Position numbers and translations under genes: made by a program. DNA of 64,000 nucleotides from an uncultured Lachnospiraceae bacterium (GTDB lineage: Bacteria; Bacillota; Clostridia; Lachnospirales; Lachnospiraceae): contig ONHB01000018.1 of assembly GCA_900317505.1 (NCBI GenBank), positions 1 to 64,000 on the forward strand, read 5' to 3'. Position 1 is the first letter of the stretch; each line of letters begins with the position of its first letter. The notes under the pieces are model-generated. The model was given only the letters and a program-made list of their open reading frames with translations, was not told where the DNA came from and did no database searches. Positions 24,571 through 33,479 of this stretch are shown one piece after another.

Positions 24571-26100
24571 ATGATAGAATACGATAAAAAAGAAAATTTA
24601 CTTAATATAAATCAGCAGAATCATACTATAGCTACGGGGATACAGCCCGAAAAAAGTCTTGCAAAGAAGCTGGAGATCTTATCCGATGCCGCCAAGTATG
24701 ATGTGGCATGTACATCCAGTGGTGTTGACAGAGCCGGTAAAAAAGGCTATCTTGGCAATTCCTGTGCGGCAGGAGTGTGCCATTCATTTGCGGCTGACGG
24801 ACGTTGCATTTCCTTATTAAAGATATTGATGACCAATCACTGCATTTATGATTGTAAATATTGCAAAAACAGGAAGAGCAATGATGTGGAGCGGGCTACG
24901 TTTTCACCTCAGGAGATCTGTACGCTTACGATTGAATTTTATAAAAGAAACTATATTGAAGGACTGTTTTTGAGTTCCGGTATTTTGAAAAATCCGGACT
25001 ATACCATGGAAAAGATTGTAGAGACACTGCGCTTATTGAGAGGCGAGTACCGGTTCAACGGTTATATCCATGTCAAGGCCATTCCCGGAGCATCGAAGGA
25101 GCTGTTGTATTCTGCCGGGCTTTTGGCGGACCGTATCAGCGTCAATATGGAGCTTCCGACACAGGACAGTCTGAAAAAGCTTGCGCCCAACAAGCAGATG
25201 ACCAATATCATCCGACCGATGAACCAGATATCCGGGACGATTGCGATGCACAGGCTTTCTGCCGACAAGGCTGCCCGCATGGAGAGAGCGGGTATCAATG
25301 ATCGCCTGATCCATAGTATATGGGGAGATGCAAGACAGGAGATTGGTGCACAAGGTGGATCTGGTCAACCTGGGAGGTCCGGTCATTTAATGGGTGAAAT
25401 TGAAAGCTTTTTATTTCCGGCAGACAAAAAGGATCTGCATATGGGAAGATCCTTTGCACCGGCAGGGCAGAGTACACAGATGATTATCGGTGCGACTGAT
25501 GAGACAGACCTTGAGCTGATCCGCACAACACAGAGTCTGTATCGGAGCTTTGATTTAAAGAGGGTCTTTTATTCCGGCTATATCCCGGTCAATGAGGATG
25601 CCATGCTTCCGGCAATCGGGACACCGGTGCCTCTTTTGCGAGAACATCGCCTGTATCAGGCAGACTGGCTGTTACGTTACTATGGATTTTTTGCTGATGA
25701 GCTTTTGAGTGAGGAGCATCCGTTTTTTGATGATGCGATCGACCCTAAGTGCAACTGGGCGCTCAACCATCTGGAGGAATTTCCGGTTGAGATCAATACA
25801 GCATCCTGTGAAAAGCTTCTGCGCGTGCCGGGTATCGGCCCGACCGGAGCTAAAAAGATATTAAATGCCAGACGTTACCGCAGCGTTGATTTTGAGATGC
25901 TCAAAAAGATGAGGATTACCCTGAAACGGGCGCAGTATTTTATCACCTGCAATGGGAAGATGCTGTATCATACCCCTATCGAGCACCGTTTTATCCGCAA
26001 CCGCCTGATCGATGTTGAGGATGTCTCCACAGCACAGATTGGAGAAAAGACAGTGCAGTTTCAGCAGATGAATCTGTTTACGGATTACCATGTGTCCTGA
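24571..26100 (+). CDS. putative DNA modification/repair radical SAM protein (TIGR03916-type)
   Basis: A 509-residue radical-SAM protein. The iron-sulphur motif is C91-x3-C95-x2-C98 (CIYDCKYCK). It shows the typical features of the rSAM protein linked to a uracil-DNA-glycosylase-like partner: GVCHSFAADGRCISLLKILM, GLFLSSGI, a C-terminal helix-hairpin-helix (INTASCEKLLRVPGIGPTGA) expected to touch DNA. Its reaction is unknown. ATG 24571 follows AAGGGAAGC; an earlier ATG at 24550 lies inside a LexA box. The partner gene follows 29 bases downstream. Confidence 0.88.
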   Translation: MIEYDKKENLLNINQQNHTIATGIQPEKSLAKKLEILSDAAKYDVACTSSGVDRAGKKGYLGNSCAAGVCHSFAADGRCISLLKILMTNHCIYDCKYCKNRKSNDVERATFSPQEICTLTIEFYKRNYIEGLFLSSGILKNPDYTMEKIVETLRLLRGEYRFNGYIHVKAIPGASKELLYSAGLLADRISVNMELPTQDSLKKLAPNKQMTNIIRPMNQISGTIAMHRLSADKAARMERAGINDRLIHSIWGDARQEIGAQGGSGQPGRSGHLMGEIESFLFPADKKDLHMGRSFAPAGQSTQMIIGATDETDLELIRTTQSLYRSFDLKRVFYSGYIPVNEDAMLPAIGTPVPLLREHRLYQADWLLRYYGFFADELLSEEHPFFDDAIDPKCNWALNHLEEFPVEINTASCEKLLRVPGIGPTGAKKILNARRYRSVDFEMLKKMRITLKRAQYFITCNGKMLYHTPIEHRFIRNRLIDVEDVSTAQIGEKTVQFQQMNLFTDYHVS

Positions 26101-26129
26101 ATACAAAGAGAGCAAAGAAGGAAACAACA

Positions 26130-26888
26130 ATGTATATTTTTACCTGTGAGCACAAATGGGATGCCATGCTTACCTGTATTTATGATGCATGGGCGAGCAA
26201 AAAGGGCCATGCCAATATCAAACTGATGCTGGAACCGGTTGAGCAGTATTCTTTATTTGACACCTATACGCATGTGGATGCTGATGAAAAAAAGGCAGAA
26301 AGCGTCATGCGGTCTGTCAAAAATAAAATATCCTTTCAGCTGTACCGGCAGTTAGCCTATGCTTCCATGGCATATGAAAAAGACATTCTGGACCTGATGT
26401 ACCGGGTATTGATCGTGGGATTTTCCTGTGGGCCGGATGTGCTCAATATGGTCATGTACCGGGAAATTCTGCAGTTCAACCAGATCTATAAAAGGCTATG
26501 CAAGGAAGTGAATCATTTTCAGGAATTTACACGTTTTCACGAAGTTCAAAAGGGGGTATTTGTAGCCCATATTGAGCCAAAGAGCCAGCTTGTGGTCGCA
26601 TTGGGACCGATATTTGCGGACCGGATGCCATCCGAGCATTTTATGATCGTGGATGATGTGCATAGGGAAGCACTTATCCATCCCAGGAATGAGATGTACT
26701 ATCTAAAGACACTCAGCGATGAAGAATATGAACAGCTTTTGCATACGGAGGAAATCAATGATTCCTATACGGATCTTTGGAAGTTGTTTTTTCATACCAT
26801 CGCGATCAAAGAACGTGCCAATGCCAAGTGTCAGGACAATTTGTTTCCGTTGTGGACGAGAAAGCATGCAGTGGAATTTATGGAATAA
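26130..26888 (+). CDS. TIGR03915-family putative DNA repair protein (DUF4130)
   Basis: A 252-residue protein of the DUF4130/TIGR03915 group, the regular companion of the TIGR03916 radical-SAM protein. Start YIFTCEHKWDAMLTCIYDAW and the later RVLIVGFSCGPDVLNM and FADRMPSEHFMIVDD are characteristic. In many genomes this protein is fused to or placed beside a uracil-DNA-glycosylase-like domain; none is present here. Function is inferred only from that association and from the shared SOS promoter. ATG 26130 follows AAGAAGGAAAC. Confidence 0.85.
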   Translation: MYIFTCEHKWDAMLTCIYDAWASKKGHANIKLMLEPVEQYSLFDTYTHVDADEKKAESVMRSVKNKISFQLYRQLAYASMAYEKDILDLMYRVLIVGFSCGPDVLNMVMYREILQFNQIYKRLCKEVNHFQEFTRFHEVQKGVFVAHIEPKSQLVVALGPIFADRMPSEHFMIVDDVHREALIHPRNEMYYLKTLSDEEYEQLLHTEEINDSYTDLWKLFFHTIAIKERANAKCQDNLFPLWTRKHAVEFME

Positions 26889-26920
26889 ATTACTGTGGAA
26901 AAAGCCCGGAAATGATGAAA

Positions 26921-26984
26921 GAAAAGACTGAAAACAATAAGCGAAAAGTCTGAAAAGAATGGGAGAAAAGTCTGAAAACGGCGC
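26921..26984 (+). repeat. three tandem 22-bp repeats
   Basis: GAAAAGWCTGAAAA starts at 26921, 26943 and 26965, an exact 22-base period with variable tails. It lies between the DNA-repair pair and the deoC promoter. Confidence 0.75.
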
Positions 26985-27006
26985 GGAAATAAGTACGGTT
27001 CACTGG

Positions 27007-27036
27007 TTGATTTACCGGCTGGCGCTAGTGTATAAT
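27007..27036 (+). promoter_or_regulatory. candidate deoC promoter
   Basis: TTGATT (27007-27012) and TATAAT (27031-27036) are 18 bases apart. The leader to ATG 27114 is about 70 bases. Confidence 0.6.
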
Positions 27037-27113
27037 TTGTAATATCGGGGTCAAAAGTGCAAAATACCCTTTGGCCCTAACAGCACCATTGTGAAATATA
27101 TTAAAAAGGAAAG

Positions 27114-27782
27114 ATGGAAAACAAAATGGATATTCAAAAAATATTAAGTGCATGTGATCATACATTATTACTGCAGCCGTCAACATGGGAAGAGATCAAA
27201 GGAATTTGTGATGATGCCAGAAAGTACAGGACAGCATCAATCTGTATTCCACCCTGTTATGTAAAAAAGGCCAAGGAATATGTCGGCGATGAGGTTAAGA
27301 TCTGTACCGTGATCGGATTTCCCAATGGCAATATGACAACTGCATCCAAAGTATTTGAGACAGAGGATGCCCTGCAGAATGGAGCCGATGAAATTGATAT
27401 GGTGATCAATATCGGTATGCTGAAGGCCGAAGAGTATGATTATGTATTAGAAGAGATCAAGGCAGTTAAGGCTGCCTGCAAAGAGCATATTTTAAAGGTT
27501 ATTATCGAGACCTGTCTGCTTACTGACGAAGAAAAGATCAAGATGTGTGAGCTCGTGGCAGAATCAGGAGCGGACTATATCAAGACATCTACCGGATTTT
27601 CAACCGGAGGTGCTACCTTTGATGATGTGGCATTATTTGCGGCGCATGTCGGTCCAAAGGTTAAGATCAAGGCAGCAGGTGGTATTTCATCCCTGGAGGA
27701 TGCCGAAAAGTTTATGGAGCTTGGAGCCAGCCGTTTGGGCACAAGCCGTGTTGTCAAGATTGTAAAAGCAATGGAAAAATAG
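27114..27782 (+). CDS. deoC: deoxyribose-phosphate aldolase
   Basis: A 222-residue class I aldolase that cleaves 2-deoxyribose-5-phosphate to glyceraldehyde-3-phosphate and acetaldehyde in deoxynucleoside breakdown. The Schiff-base Lys157 lies in DYIKTSTGF, the second essential lysine in VKIKAAGGI, and [15 protein letters not shown] and [12 protein letters not shown] are conserved. AAAGGA precedes ATG 27114; a second ATG four codons on is less well spaced. It appears to be a single-gene unit with its own promoter and terminator. Confidence 0.95.
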   Translation: MENKMDIQKILSACDHTLLLQPSTWEEIKGICDDARKYRTASICIPPCYVKKAKEYVGDEVKICTVIGFPNGNMTTASKVFETEDALQNGADEIDMVINIGMLKAEEYDYVLEEIKAVKAACKEHILKVIIETCLLTDEEKIKMCELVAESGADYIKTSTGFSTGGATFDDVALFAAHVGPKVKIKAAGGISSLEDAEKFMELGASRLGTSRVVKIVKAMEK

Positions 27783-27791
27783 ATTGCAATG

Positions 27792-27824
27792 AAAAAGGCC
27801 GCTGTTTGGAGCGGTCTTTTTCCA
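27792..27824 (+). terminator. terminator after deoC
   Basis: AAAAAGGCCGCT pairs AGCGGTCTTTTT around a short loop. Confidence 0.88.
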
Positions 27825-28195
27825 TTTAATATAAAAATGAGAAGGAGTGAGAAAATATATAAGTAAACCCATAAAAATGGGGATTGTTGGTTGTCGAAGC
27901 TGACCATCCCAAGGCCTTGAAGCAATCATGAAACTACAGCTCCATTTATTAAGAAAATGTGTTAATCACTTTCGATGGTTTTATGATACTGAAAAAATGT
28001 GTCCAAAGTTTGGATAAATTCGGAAGATTAGGTGAAAGAAAAATAAAGACTTTCTAAAATAATATGGCAAATAAAGAATATTGAAAGAAATAAAGACCGC
28101 AATTTTTGTAATGTATCATTTGTCACAATATAGTATGATAATAATAACAATCAGACCGGCTTAGGCTGTCCTGTGATGGAAGGATGATAATATAT
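27825..28195. other. intergenic region with no recognised gene
   Basis: About 370 bases. A stretch near 27868-27910 contains CCCATAAAAATGGGG and nearby paired segments that could fold, but it matches no riboswitch I know. The rest is AT-rich. A promoter for the next gene is expected here but was not identified with confidence. Confidence 0.35.
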
Positions 28196-28819
28196 ATGAA
28201 TAAGAAACTGCGTTATTTCTGGGATTACTATAAGTGGTATGTAATCATTCCCATTTTGATTGTTATATTTTTAATAATTACGATACGGGGGTTTTTGGAG
28301 GAAAACAGAGAAAACTCCGTTTATATTTCCATGATCAATTGTAAGGATGAATACAGCGTGGATGAATATCTGACGGCATATTCAGATTTACTGCAAAAGG
28401 AAGGAAAGACCAAGGTACCGTTCCGGCTGGAGGGCGGCTATGTTCATCCGGAAAATGTAGATGAAAAGATTGCGGCAGATTCTATGGTAACAGCAAGTAT
28501 CCAGAGATATCAGGCAGAGGTTATCAGTAAAAGAAGCGAAGCAGTGATCGCGTCCGAATGGGTGATCAGAGACTATGCAGCCGCAGATGCATACTGCGAT
28601 CTTTATGATGTGCTGACAGAAGAGCAGCTTAAAGAGCTGCAGGACGACCTGTTTATCTGCAAAAATATGGAAGGAAAAGAGATTGCAGCAGGTGTCTATC
28701 TAAAGTCGAAGCTTTTTGTAGATGCATATGAAGAGGAGCCGCCGGTCTTTGCAATTGCTTCCTATCTGGAGGATAAGACTATTGCAATTGATTTTATGAT
28801 GCACTGTGTAAATCGGTGA
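28196..28819 (+). CDS. hypothetical single-span membrane protein
   Basis: A 207-residue protein with one N-terminal membrane segment (about 13-31, after MNKKLRYFWDYYKWY) and an acidic, extracellular remainder. I do not recognise a named domain. Similar small anchored proteins are often found beside sugar ABC importers and YesL genes in Lachnospiraceae, and here YesL and the importer follow. GGAAGG (28178-28183) lies 12 bases before ATG 28196; ATG 28184 abuts that site and is less likely. Confidence 0.6.
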   Translation: MNKKLRYFWDYYKWYVIIPILIVIFLIITIRGFLEENRENSVYISMINCKDEYSVDEYLTAYSDLLQKEGKTKVPFRLEGGYVHPENVDEKIAADSMVTASIQRYQAEVISKRSEAVIASEWVIRDYAAADAYCDLYDVLTEEQLKELQDDLFICKNMEGKEIAAGVYLKSKLFVDAYEEEPPVFAIASYLEDKTIAIDFMMHCVNR

Positions 28820-28872
28820 AATCAGGGATCATACTCAGAAATGGCATATTGTCAGATGCAAATGACAGAAAT

Positions 28873-28908
28873 AAAAGGTGCAGAATAGGGAAATATCTGC
28901 ACCTTCTG
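28873..28908. terminator. bidirectional hairpin between convergent genes
   Basis: AAGGTGCAGA pairs TCTGCACCTT around an 11-base loop. It lies between the membrane protein gene and the converging yesL-like gene. T-runs are short, so strength is uncertain. Confidence 0.65.
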
Positions 28909-28915
28909 TTGTATA

Positions 28916-29584
28916 TTATAGAAAATTTTCTATATCGTCTTTTGTATCATGCTCAGTGTTTTGAGGCATACAACGATCAAAAATGCGGTTGAAAAATAAT
29001 GCATAAATATAGGCAAATGCAGCAAAACCAAAAAATAAAAGAAGGCTTCCGGCTATTACAAGGCGCCTGCCGGTCTGTACTGAAAAGTACAGGATGCCGA
29101 TTGGAACAACGGTAAAGAAAATTGTGGTCGGAAAGTTACCTACCGCTAACAGTATGGAATTGCTGAGCAGACGATGTAATCCAGTCTCAAATTTGGCAAT
29201 CTGTGGAAATGCATACAGCTGGATACAGAATATCATGATCAAAAGAAACCAGACCGGGAACTGTATCCAGGAATAAGAGGAATCAATTACATGATATATA
29301 ATGTAAAGGTCTCCTGTAAAAAAAGCTGTTAGTATAAGGAATGGGAGCCAGATACAGGAAGCCTGTTTAAAATTGCTCTTAAAAGCTTCAAAAAACATCT
29401 TGTATATATAGGATTCTGTACCATCCTGCAATTCAAACATGACATGGTACATTGCTGTGATGGAGGCACCGATGGTCACAATCGGAATACTGCAGATGAT
29501 AAATAAAGCATTGGTAAACATCAGATCGCAAAAACAGGATAAAAAACGTATTACCGGATTTTCAGGGTGGAAAAATTTGTTCAT
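28916..29584 (-). CDS. YesL-like (DUF624) membrane protein
   Basis: A 222-residue protein with about five to six membrane segments and the DUF624 N-terminal hallmark: FLSCFCDLMFTNALFIICS, then SIPIVTIGASITAMYHVMFE. Members sit next to carbohydrate ABC importers or polysaccharide lyases in Firmicutes; their role is unproven. ATG 29584 is chosen because AAAGGA lies about 10 bases upstream; the longer form from 29644 is unlikely. It diverges from the first importer's binding-protein gene and has a paralogue at 58697. Confidence 0.82.
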   Translation of the reverse strand: MNKFFHPENPVIRFLSCFCDLMFTNALFIICSIPIVTIGASITAMYHVMFELQDGTESYIYKMFFEAFKSNFKQASCIWLPFLILTAFFTGDLYIIYHVIDSSYSWIQFPVWFLLIMIFCIQLYAFPQIAKFETGLHRLLSNSILLAVGNFPTTIFFTVVPIGILYFSVQTGRRLVIAGSLLLFFGFAAFAYIYALFFNRIFDRCMPQNTEHDTKDDIENFL

Positions 29585-29813
29585 GAAAAAGTATCCTTTC
29601 TTTATTATAAGTAATTGTTGATAAATGAATGGCAGGATATGCAAGCTGGATTATGCAGCTATAGATGAATGCCAACAAGTGCAGGTCAGAACGCTTTGCC
29701 ATAATTGATATGAATAAGCACAATTCGGGTCAATATTTGTTAAATATGACGACAACCTGTTATTGTCATTATACATGATTAACAAAAGAATGAAATATAA
29801 AATCAAAACATTA

Positions 29814-29874
29814 GCAATAATTGATAAACAAAAAGCAAAAATTGAAAAGTATATGTAATGGAAAAATGTATAAT
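29814..29874 (+). promoter_or_regulatory. candidate AraC half-sites and -10 box before the first importer
   Basis: GCAATAATTGATAAAC (from 29814) and GCAAAAATTGAAAAGT (from 29835) are direct repeats exactly 21 bases apart. TATAAT lies at 29869-29874, 34 bases after the second repeat begins. The GH3 promoter at 34524 has the same arrangement. No good -35 box is present, as expected for an activator-dependent promoter. Confidence 0.55.
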
Positions 29875-29966
29875 AAAATTATGTTATTCTTCAACAAGGC
29901 CGAAGTTTAGAAGAGCAGACAGTTATAAACGTTAATCATTTAAATAAAAGAAGGAGAGGTATAAAC

Positions 29967-31379
29967 ATGAAAAAGTTAGTTGCCAGCGTTTTATGCGCAT
30001 GTATGGTTTCAAGTCTCTTGGTTGGCTGTGGATCTGATGCTTCTACCGGTTCTGCCGATAGTGGTACATCTGACAGCTCTACTACAACAACTGCCGAGGA
30101 TACAGGGAAAAAGAGTAATGCGGATCCGGACAAAGTAATCAATGTATGGTCATTTACAGATGAGGTTCCCGGCATGATTGAAAAGTACATAGAAGCACAT
30201 CCGGATTTTGGTTATGAGATCAATACAACGATTATTGCTACAACAGATGGTGCTTATCAGCCGGCCCTTGACCAGGCTCTTGCATCAGGAGGTTCAGATG
30301 CTCCGGATATTTACTGTGCAGAGGCTGCATTCGTATTAAAGTACACACAGGGTGATGCAGCACAGTACGCAGCTCCCTATGAAGATCTTGGCATAGATGT
30401 AGATCAGGCAATCGCGGATGCCGATATTGCACAGTATACAGTTGATATCGGAACCAATCCGGATGGAAAGGTTGTTGGTCTGGGATATCAGGCAACAGGT
30501 GGTGCATTTATTTACCGCCGTTCTATTGCTCAGGATGTATGGGGAACGGATGATCCGGCTACTATTCAGGACAAGATCGGACCAGGCTGGGACAAATTCT
30601 TTGATGCAGCTGCAGATCTGAAAGCTAAGGGCTATGGTATTGTATCCGGTGATGGAGATATCTGGCACGCTGTAGAAAACAGTTCGGATGAAGGATGGAT
30701 TGTAGATGGTAAATTAAATATCGATCCTAAGAGAGAAGAGTTTTTAGATCTTTCCAAAAAGCTGAAAGATAATGGATACCACAATGATACACAGGACTGG
30801 CAGGATGCATGGTTTGCTGATATGAAGGGTGAAGGCGATCAGCCAATCTTCGGTTTCTTTGGACCGGCATGGTTGATCAACTATACATTGGCTCCCAACT
30901 GCGGTGGAGAAAAAGTTGGTGAAGGTACATATGGTGACTGGGCTGTTTGTACACCTCCGATTGGTTTCTTCTGGGGTGGTACATGGGTACTTGCCAACAA
31001 GAATACAGAAAAAGCTGAAGCTGTAGGTGACATCATCAAATGGATCACATTGGATACATCTGAAGATGGTCTTCAGTATAAATGGGCTAATGGTACCTTA
31101 AACGGTGAAGGCGGTACAAAAGATGCGGTAGCATCCGGTGTTGTAATGTCCAAATCAAACGGTGAACTGGATTTCTTAGGCGGACAGAATATGTTTGATG
31201 CTTTTGTTCCTGCAAATGCATATGCAAAAGGAACAAACCTGACACAGTATGATGAAACAATCAATACATACTGGAGAGATCAGGTTCGTCAGTATACAGC
31301 AGGTGAAAAATCACGCGACCAGGCAATTGCTGACTTCAAGCAGCAGGTAGCTGATAACCTGGACGTAATTGTTGAGTAG
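29967..31379 (+). CDS. sugar ABC transporter substrate-binding lipoprotein
   Basis: A 470-residue extracellular solute-binding protein. The signal peptide ends in lipobox LVGC (Cys at 21), then a Ser/Thr/Gly-rich linker (22-48) and a two-lobed CUT1-type domain (INVWSFTDEVPGMIEKYIEA). Trp-rich segments (GPGWDKFFDAAADLKAKGYG, FWGGTWVLANKNTEKAEAVG) are typical of oligosaccharide binders. ATG 29967 follows GGAGAGG. Two permease genes follow, then a terminator, AraC and GH3, suggesting a beta-linked oligosaccharide as ligand. No ATPase is encoded nearby. Confidence 0.9.
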   Translation: MKKLVASVLCACMVSSLLVGCGSDASTGSADSGTSDSSTTTTAEDTGKKSNADPDKVINVWSFTDEVPGMIEKYIEAHPDFGYEINTTIIATTDGAYQPALDQALASGGSDAPDIYCAEAAFVLKYTQGDAAQYAAPYEDLGIDVDQAIADADIAQYTVDIGTNPDGKVVGLGYQATGGAFIYRRSIAQDVWGTDDPATIQDKIGPGWDKFFDAAADLKAKGYGIVSGDGDIWHAVENSSDEGWIVDGKLNIDPKREEFLDLSKKLKDNGYHNDTQDWQDAWFADMKGEGDQPIFGFFGPAWLINYTLAPNCGGEKVGEGTYGDWAVCTPPIGFFWGGTWVLANKNTEKAEAVGDIIKWITLDTSEDGLQYKWANGTLNGEGGTKDAVASGVVMSKSNGELDFLGGQNMFDAFVPANAYAKGTNLTQYDETINTYWRDQVRQYTAGEKSRDQAIADFKQQVADNLDVIVE

Positions 31380-31423
31380 TCAATACGGTAATTCCTATTA
31401 ATTACATATCCCAACAAAAGAAT

Positions 31424-31464
31424 AAGCAGGGCGGATGTCTTCCCGTTCGCCTTGCTTTTCTTTT
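31424..31464 (+). terminator. intercistronic attenuator after the binding-protein gene
   Basis: AAGCAGGGCG (31424-31433) pairs CGCCTTGCTT (31448-31457), followed by TTCTTTT. It lies between the binding-protein and permease genes and would lower permease expression relative to the binding protein. Confidence 0.7.
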
Positions 31465-31540
31465 ATCAATTTTCAAATGAATTTGAAAGTAAACATAAAA
31501 TATATTATTAAAAAATGAACAGGAAGGAAGGGTGAGAAAA

Positions 31541-32599
31541 GTGAAAAACAAAAAGCTTAGTTATGCAAGATACGGATATTATTTTAGTATTCCCTTTGCT
31601 GTGGCATTCCTGTTATTTACTTTATATCCTATTGTATATACCGTTATTATCGGATTTACGGATTTAAAAGGTCTTGGTATGACCAATTTCCATTTTCTGA
31701 CAGATGATCCGTTCCGGAATTTTAAAACAGTTTTGACAAATCCGTCTTTTAAACAGGCGTTATCCAATACAGTTGTGATGTGGCTGCTGAACTTTATACC
31801 ACAGATCCTTTTGGCACTTTTATTAACAGCATGGTTTACGGATAAGCGTAGCAAGATTGTCGGACAGGGATTTTTTAAAGTCATTTTCTATATGCCCAAC
31901 ATCATTACAGCTGCAACCATTGCTATCTTATTTAATGCCCTATTCGGATATCCTATGGGACCGGTAAATGATATTCTGGTGTCTCTCAAATTTGTAGACA
32001 AACCGGTTAATCTGTTAATTAACAAGACATTGGCAAGAGGAATTGTCATCTTTATCCAGACCTGGATGTGGTATGGATATACGATGATCACCCTGATCTC
32101 CGGTGTACTTGGAATTAGTCCCGAAATTTTTGAGGCGGCAGAAGTAGATGGTGCTAACCGGATGCAGACCTTCTGGTATGTGACCCTTCCGAATATTAAA
32201 ACGATTCTGTTATTTACTTTGGTTACCAGCCTGATCGGCGGTCTGAATATGTTTGATATTCCGAAGCTGTTCTTACTTGGCGGACCGGATAATGCGACTC
32301 TGACAACCAATGTATTTATTTACAATCAGGCATTCAGTGGAAGCTATCTGTACAACAGGGCAGCGGCTGCAAGTATGATCATGCTTGTTATCATTGCTAT
32401 TCTGTCCGGTATTTTGTTTATGATACTGGATGACAAGGATGAAGCTGCACTCCGCAGACAGATCAGGCAGCAGGAAAAAAGCTTCAAACGCAGACAAAAA
32501 GAACTGGCTTTGATTGAAAAAGCGCAGGCAGAAGAGGCTGCAAAGGTCGGGACAGATGCCGAGATGGCTAAGGAGGTGGATGCAGATGCTGAAAAATAA
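31541..32599 (+). CDS. sugar ABC transporter permease (MalF-like, COG1175)
   Basis: A 352-residue inner-membrane permease with about six membrane segments. The cytoplasmic coupling loop EAAEVDGANRMQTFWYVTLP is the EAA motif that docks the ATPase. It carries an unusual charged C-terminal tail of about 45 residues rich in Lys, Gln and Ala/Glu (from about 305) that looks helical. The GTG start at 31541 gives better spacing from AGGAAGGAAGGG; GTG 31532 is an alternative. It overlaps the next permease gene by 14 bases. Confidence 0.88.
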   Translation: MKNKKLSYARYGYYFSIPFAVAFLLFTLYPIVYTVIIGFTDLKGLGMTNFHFLTDDPFRNFKTVLTNPSFKQALSNTVVMWLLNFIPQILLALLLTAWFTDKRSKIVGQGFFKVIFYMPNIITAATIAILFNALFGYPMGPVNDILVSLKFVDKPVNLLINKTLARGIVIFIQTWMWYGYTMITLISGVLGISPEIFEAAEVDGANRMQTFWYVTLPNIKTILLFTLVTSLIGGLNMFDIPKLFLLGGPDNATLTTNVFIYNQAFSGSYLYNRAAAASMIMLVIIAILSGILFMILDDKDEAALRRQIRQQEKSFKRRQKELALIEKAQAEEAAKVGTDAEMAKEVDADAEK

Positions 32600-33428
32600 A
32601 GAAAATCGGAAACTGAAAATCATTATTTATATTGTATGCATTATTCTGGCAATCATCAGTATTACACCGTTTTATATCATGTTTATCAATTCAACACGAT
32701 CCACAACGGAAATCCAACAGCATGCAATCTCATTTCTGCCTTCCGGTTATATGCTGAATAACCTCAAAATCCTTTTGGGTAAGAGCTTTAATCCGGCAGT
32801 CGGATTTAAAAACTCATTTATTATTTCCATCGGATCTACCGCGTTGGCTGTATATTTCTCATCACTGACAGCTTATGCACTGGTAGCTTATGACTGGAAG
32901 CTCCGGCAGCCGTTTTTTAGTTTCATCATGTGTATCATGATGATTCCTGCGCAGGTTACTACGATCGGATTTTATCAAATGATATACAAGATTGGAATGA
33001 CTAATCACCTGTCAATGCTGATACTGCCTGCAATCGCATCCCCCACGATGGTCTTTTTTATGAGGCAGTATCTGCAGCCGACACTATCGATGGAAATTGT
33101 ACAATCGGCGCGTATTGATGGAGCAAGGGAATTTATGATCTTTAACCGGATTGTGCTGCCGATCATGAAACCGGCAATCGCAACACAGGCAATCTTTTCC
33201 TTTGTATCAAGCTGGAACAATTTGTTTACGCCTCTGGTTCTTTTGACAGACCAGAAAAAATACACCATGCCGATCATGGTCAGTCTGTTAAGAGGTGATA
33301 TTTATAAAACTGAATATGGTTCAGTATATTTAGGTCTCTCCCTGACAGTACTTCCACTGATTGTTGTATATCTGCTATTATCTAAATACATTATTGCAGG
33401 TGTTGCTCTTGGTGGTGTAAAGGGTTGA
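32586..33428 (+). CDS. sugar ABC transporter permease (MalG-like, COG0395)
   Basis: A 280-residue permease with six membrane segments. Hallmarks are the N-terminal segment followed by NSTRSTTEIQ, MIPAQVTTIGFYQM, the coupling-loop sequence SARIDGAREFMIFNRIVLP and the C-terminal VAGVALGG-type ending (IIAGVALGGVKG). ATG 32586 overlaps the upstream permease stop and follows AAGGAGGTGG. It completes the membrane half of the first importer. Confidence 0.92.
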   Translation: MLKNKENRKLKIIIYIVCIILAIISITPFYIMFINSTRSTTEIQQHAISFLPSGYMLNNLKILLGKSFNPAVGFKNSFIISIGSTALAVYFSSLTAYALVAYDWKLRQPFFSFIMCIMMIPAQVTTIGFYQMIYKIGMTNHLSMLILPAIASPTMVFFMRQYLQPTLSMEIVQSARIDGAREFMIFNRIVLPIMKPAIATQAIFSFVSSWNNLFTPLVLLTDQKKYTMPIMVSLLRGDIYKTEYGSVYLGLSLTVLPLIVVYLLLSKYIIAGVALGGVKG

Positions 33429-33439
33429 TATTTATACCA

Positions 33440-33479
33440 AAAACGACGCGGGCTTTCAATGAAAGTCCGCGTCGATTTT
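33440..33479. terminator. bidirectional terminator, importer / AraC gene
   Basis: CGACGCGGGCTTT pairs GAAAGTCCGCGTCG around CAAT, with AAAAA before and TTTTT after. It overlaps the last codons of the AraC gene (33456). Confidence 0.92.

Noticed and set aside
27868..27910. Possible riboswitch in the deoC downstream gap
   Set aside because: CCCATAAAAATGGGG and nearby pairs can fold, but no conserved core of a known riboswitch is present, and there is no gene with a leader at normal distance.
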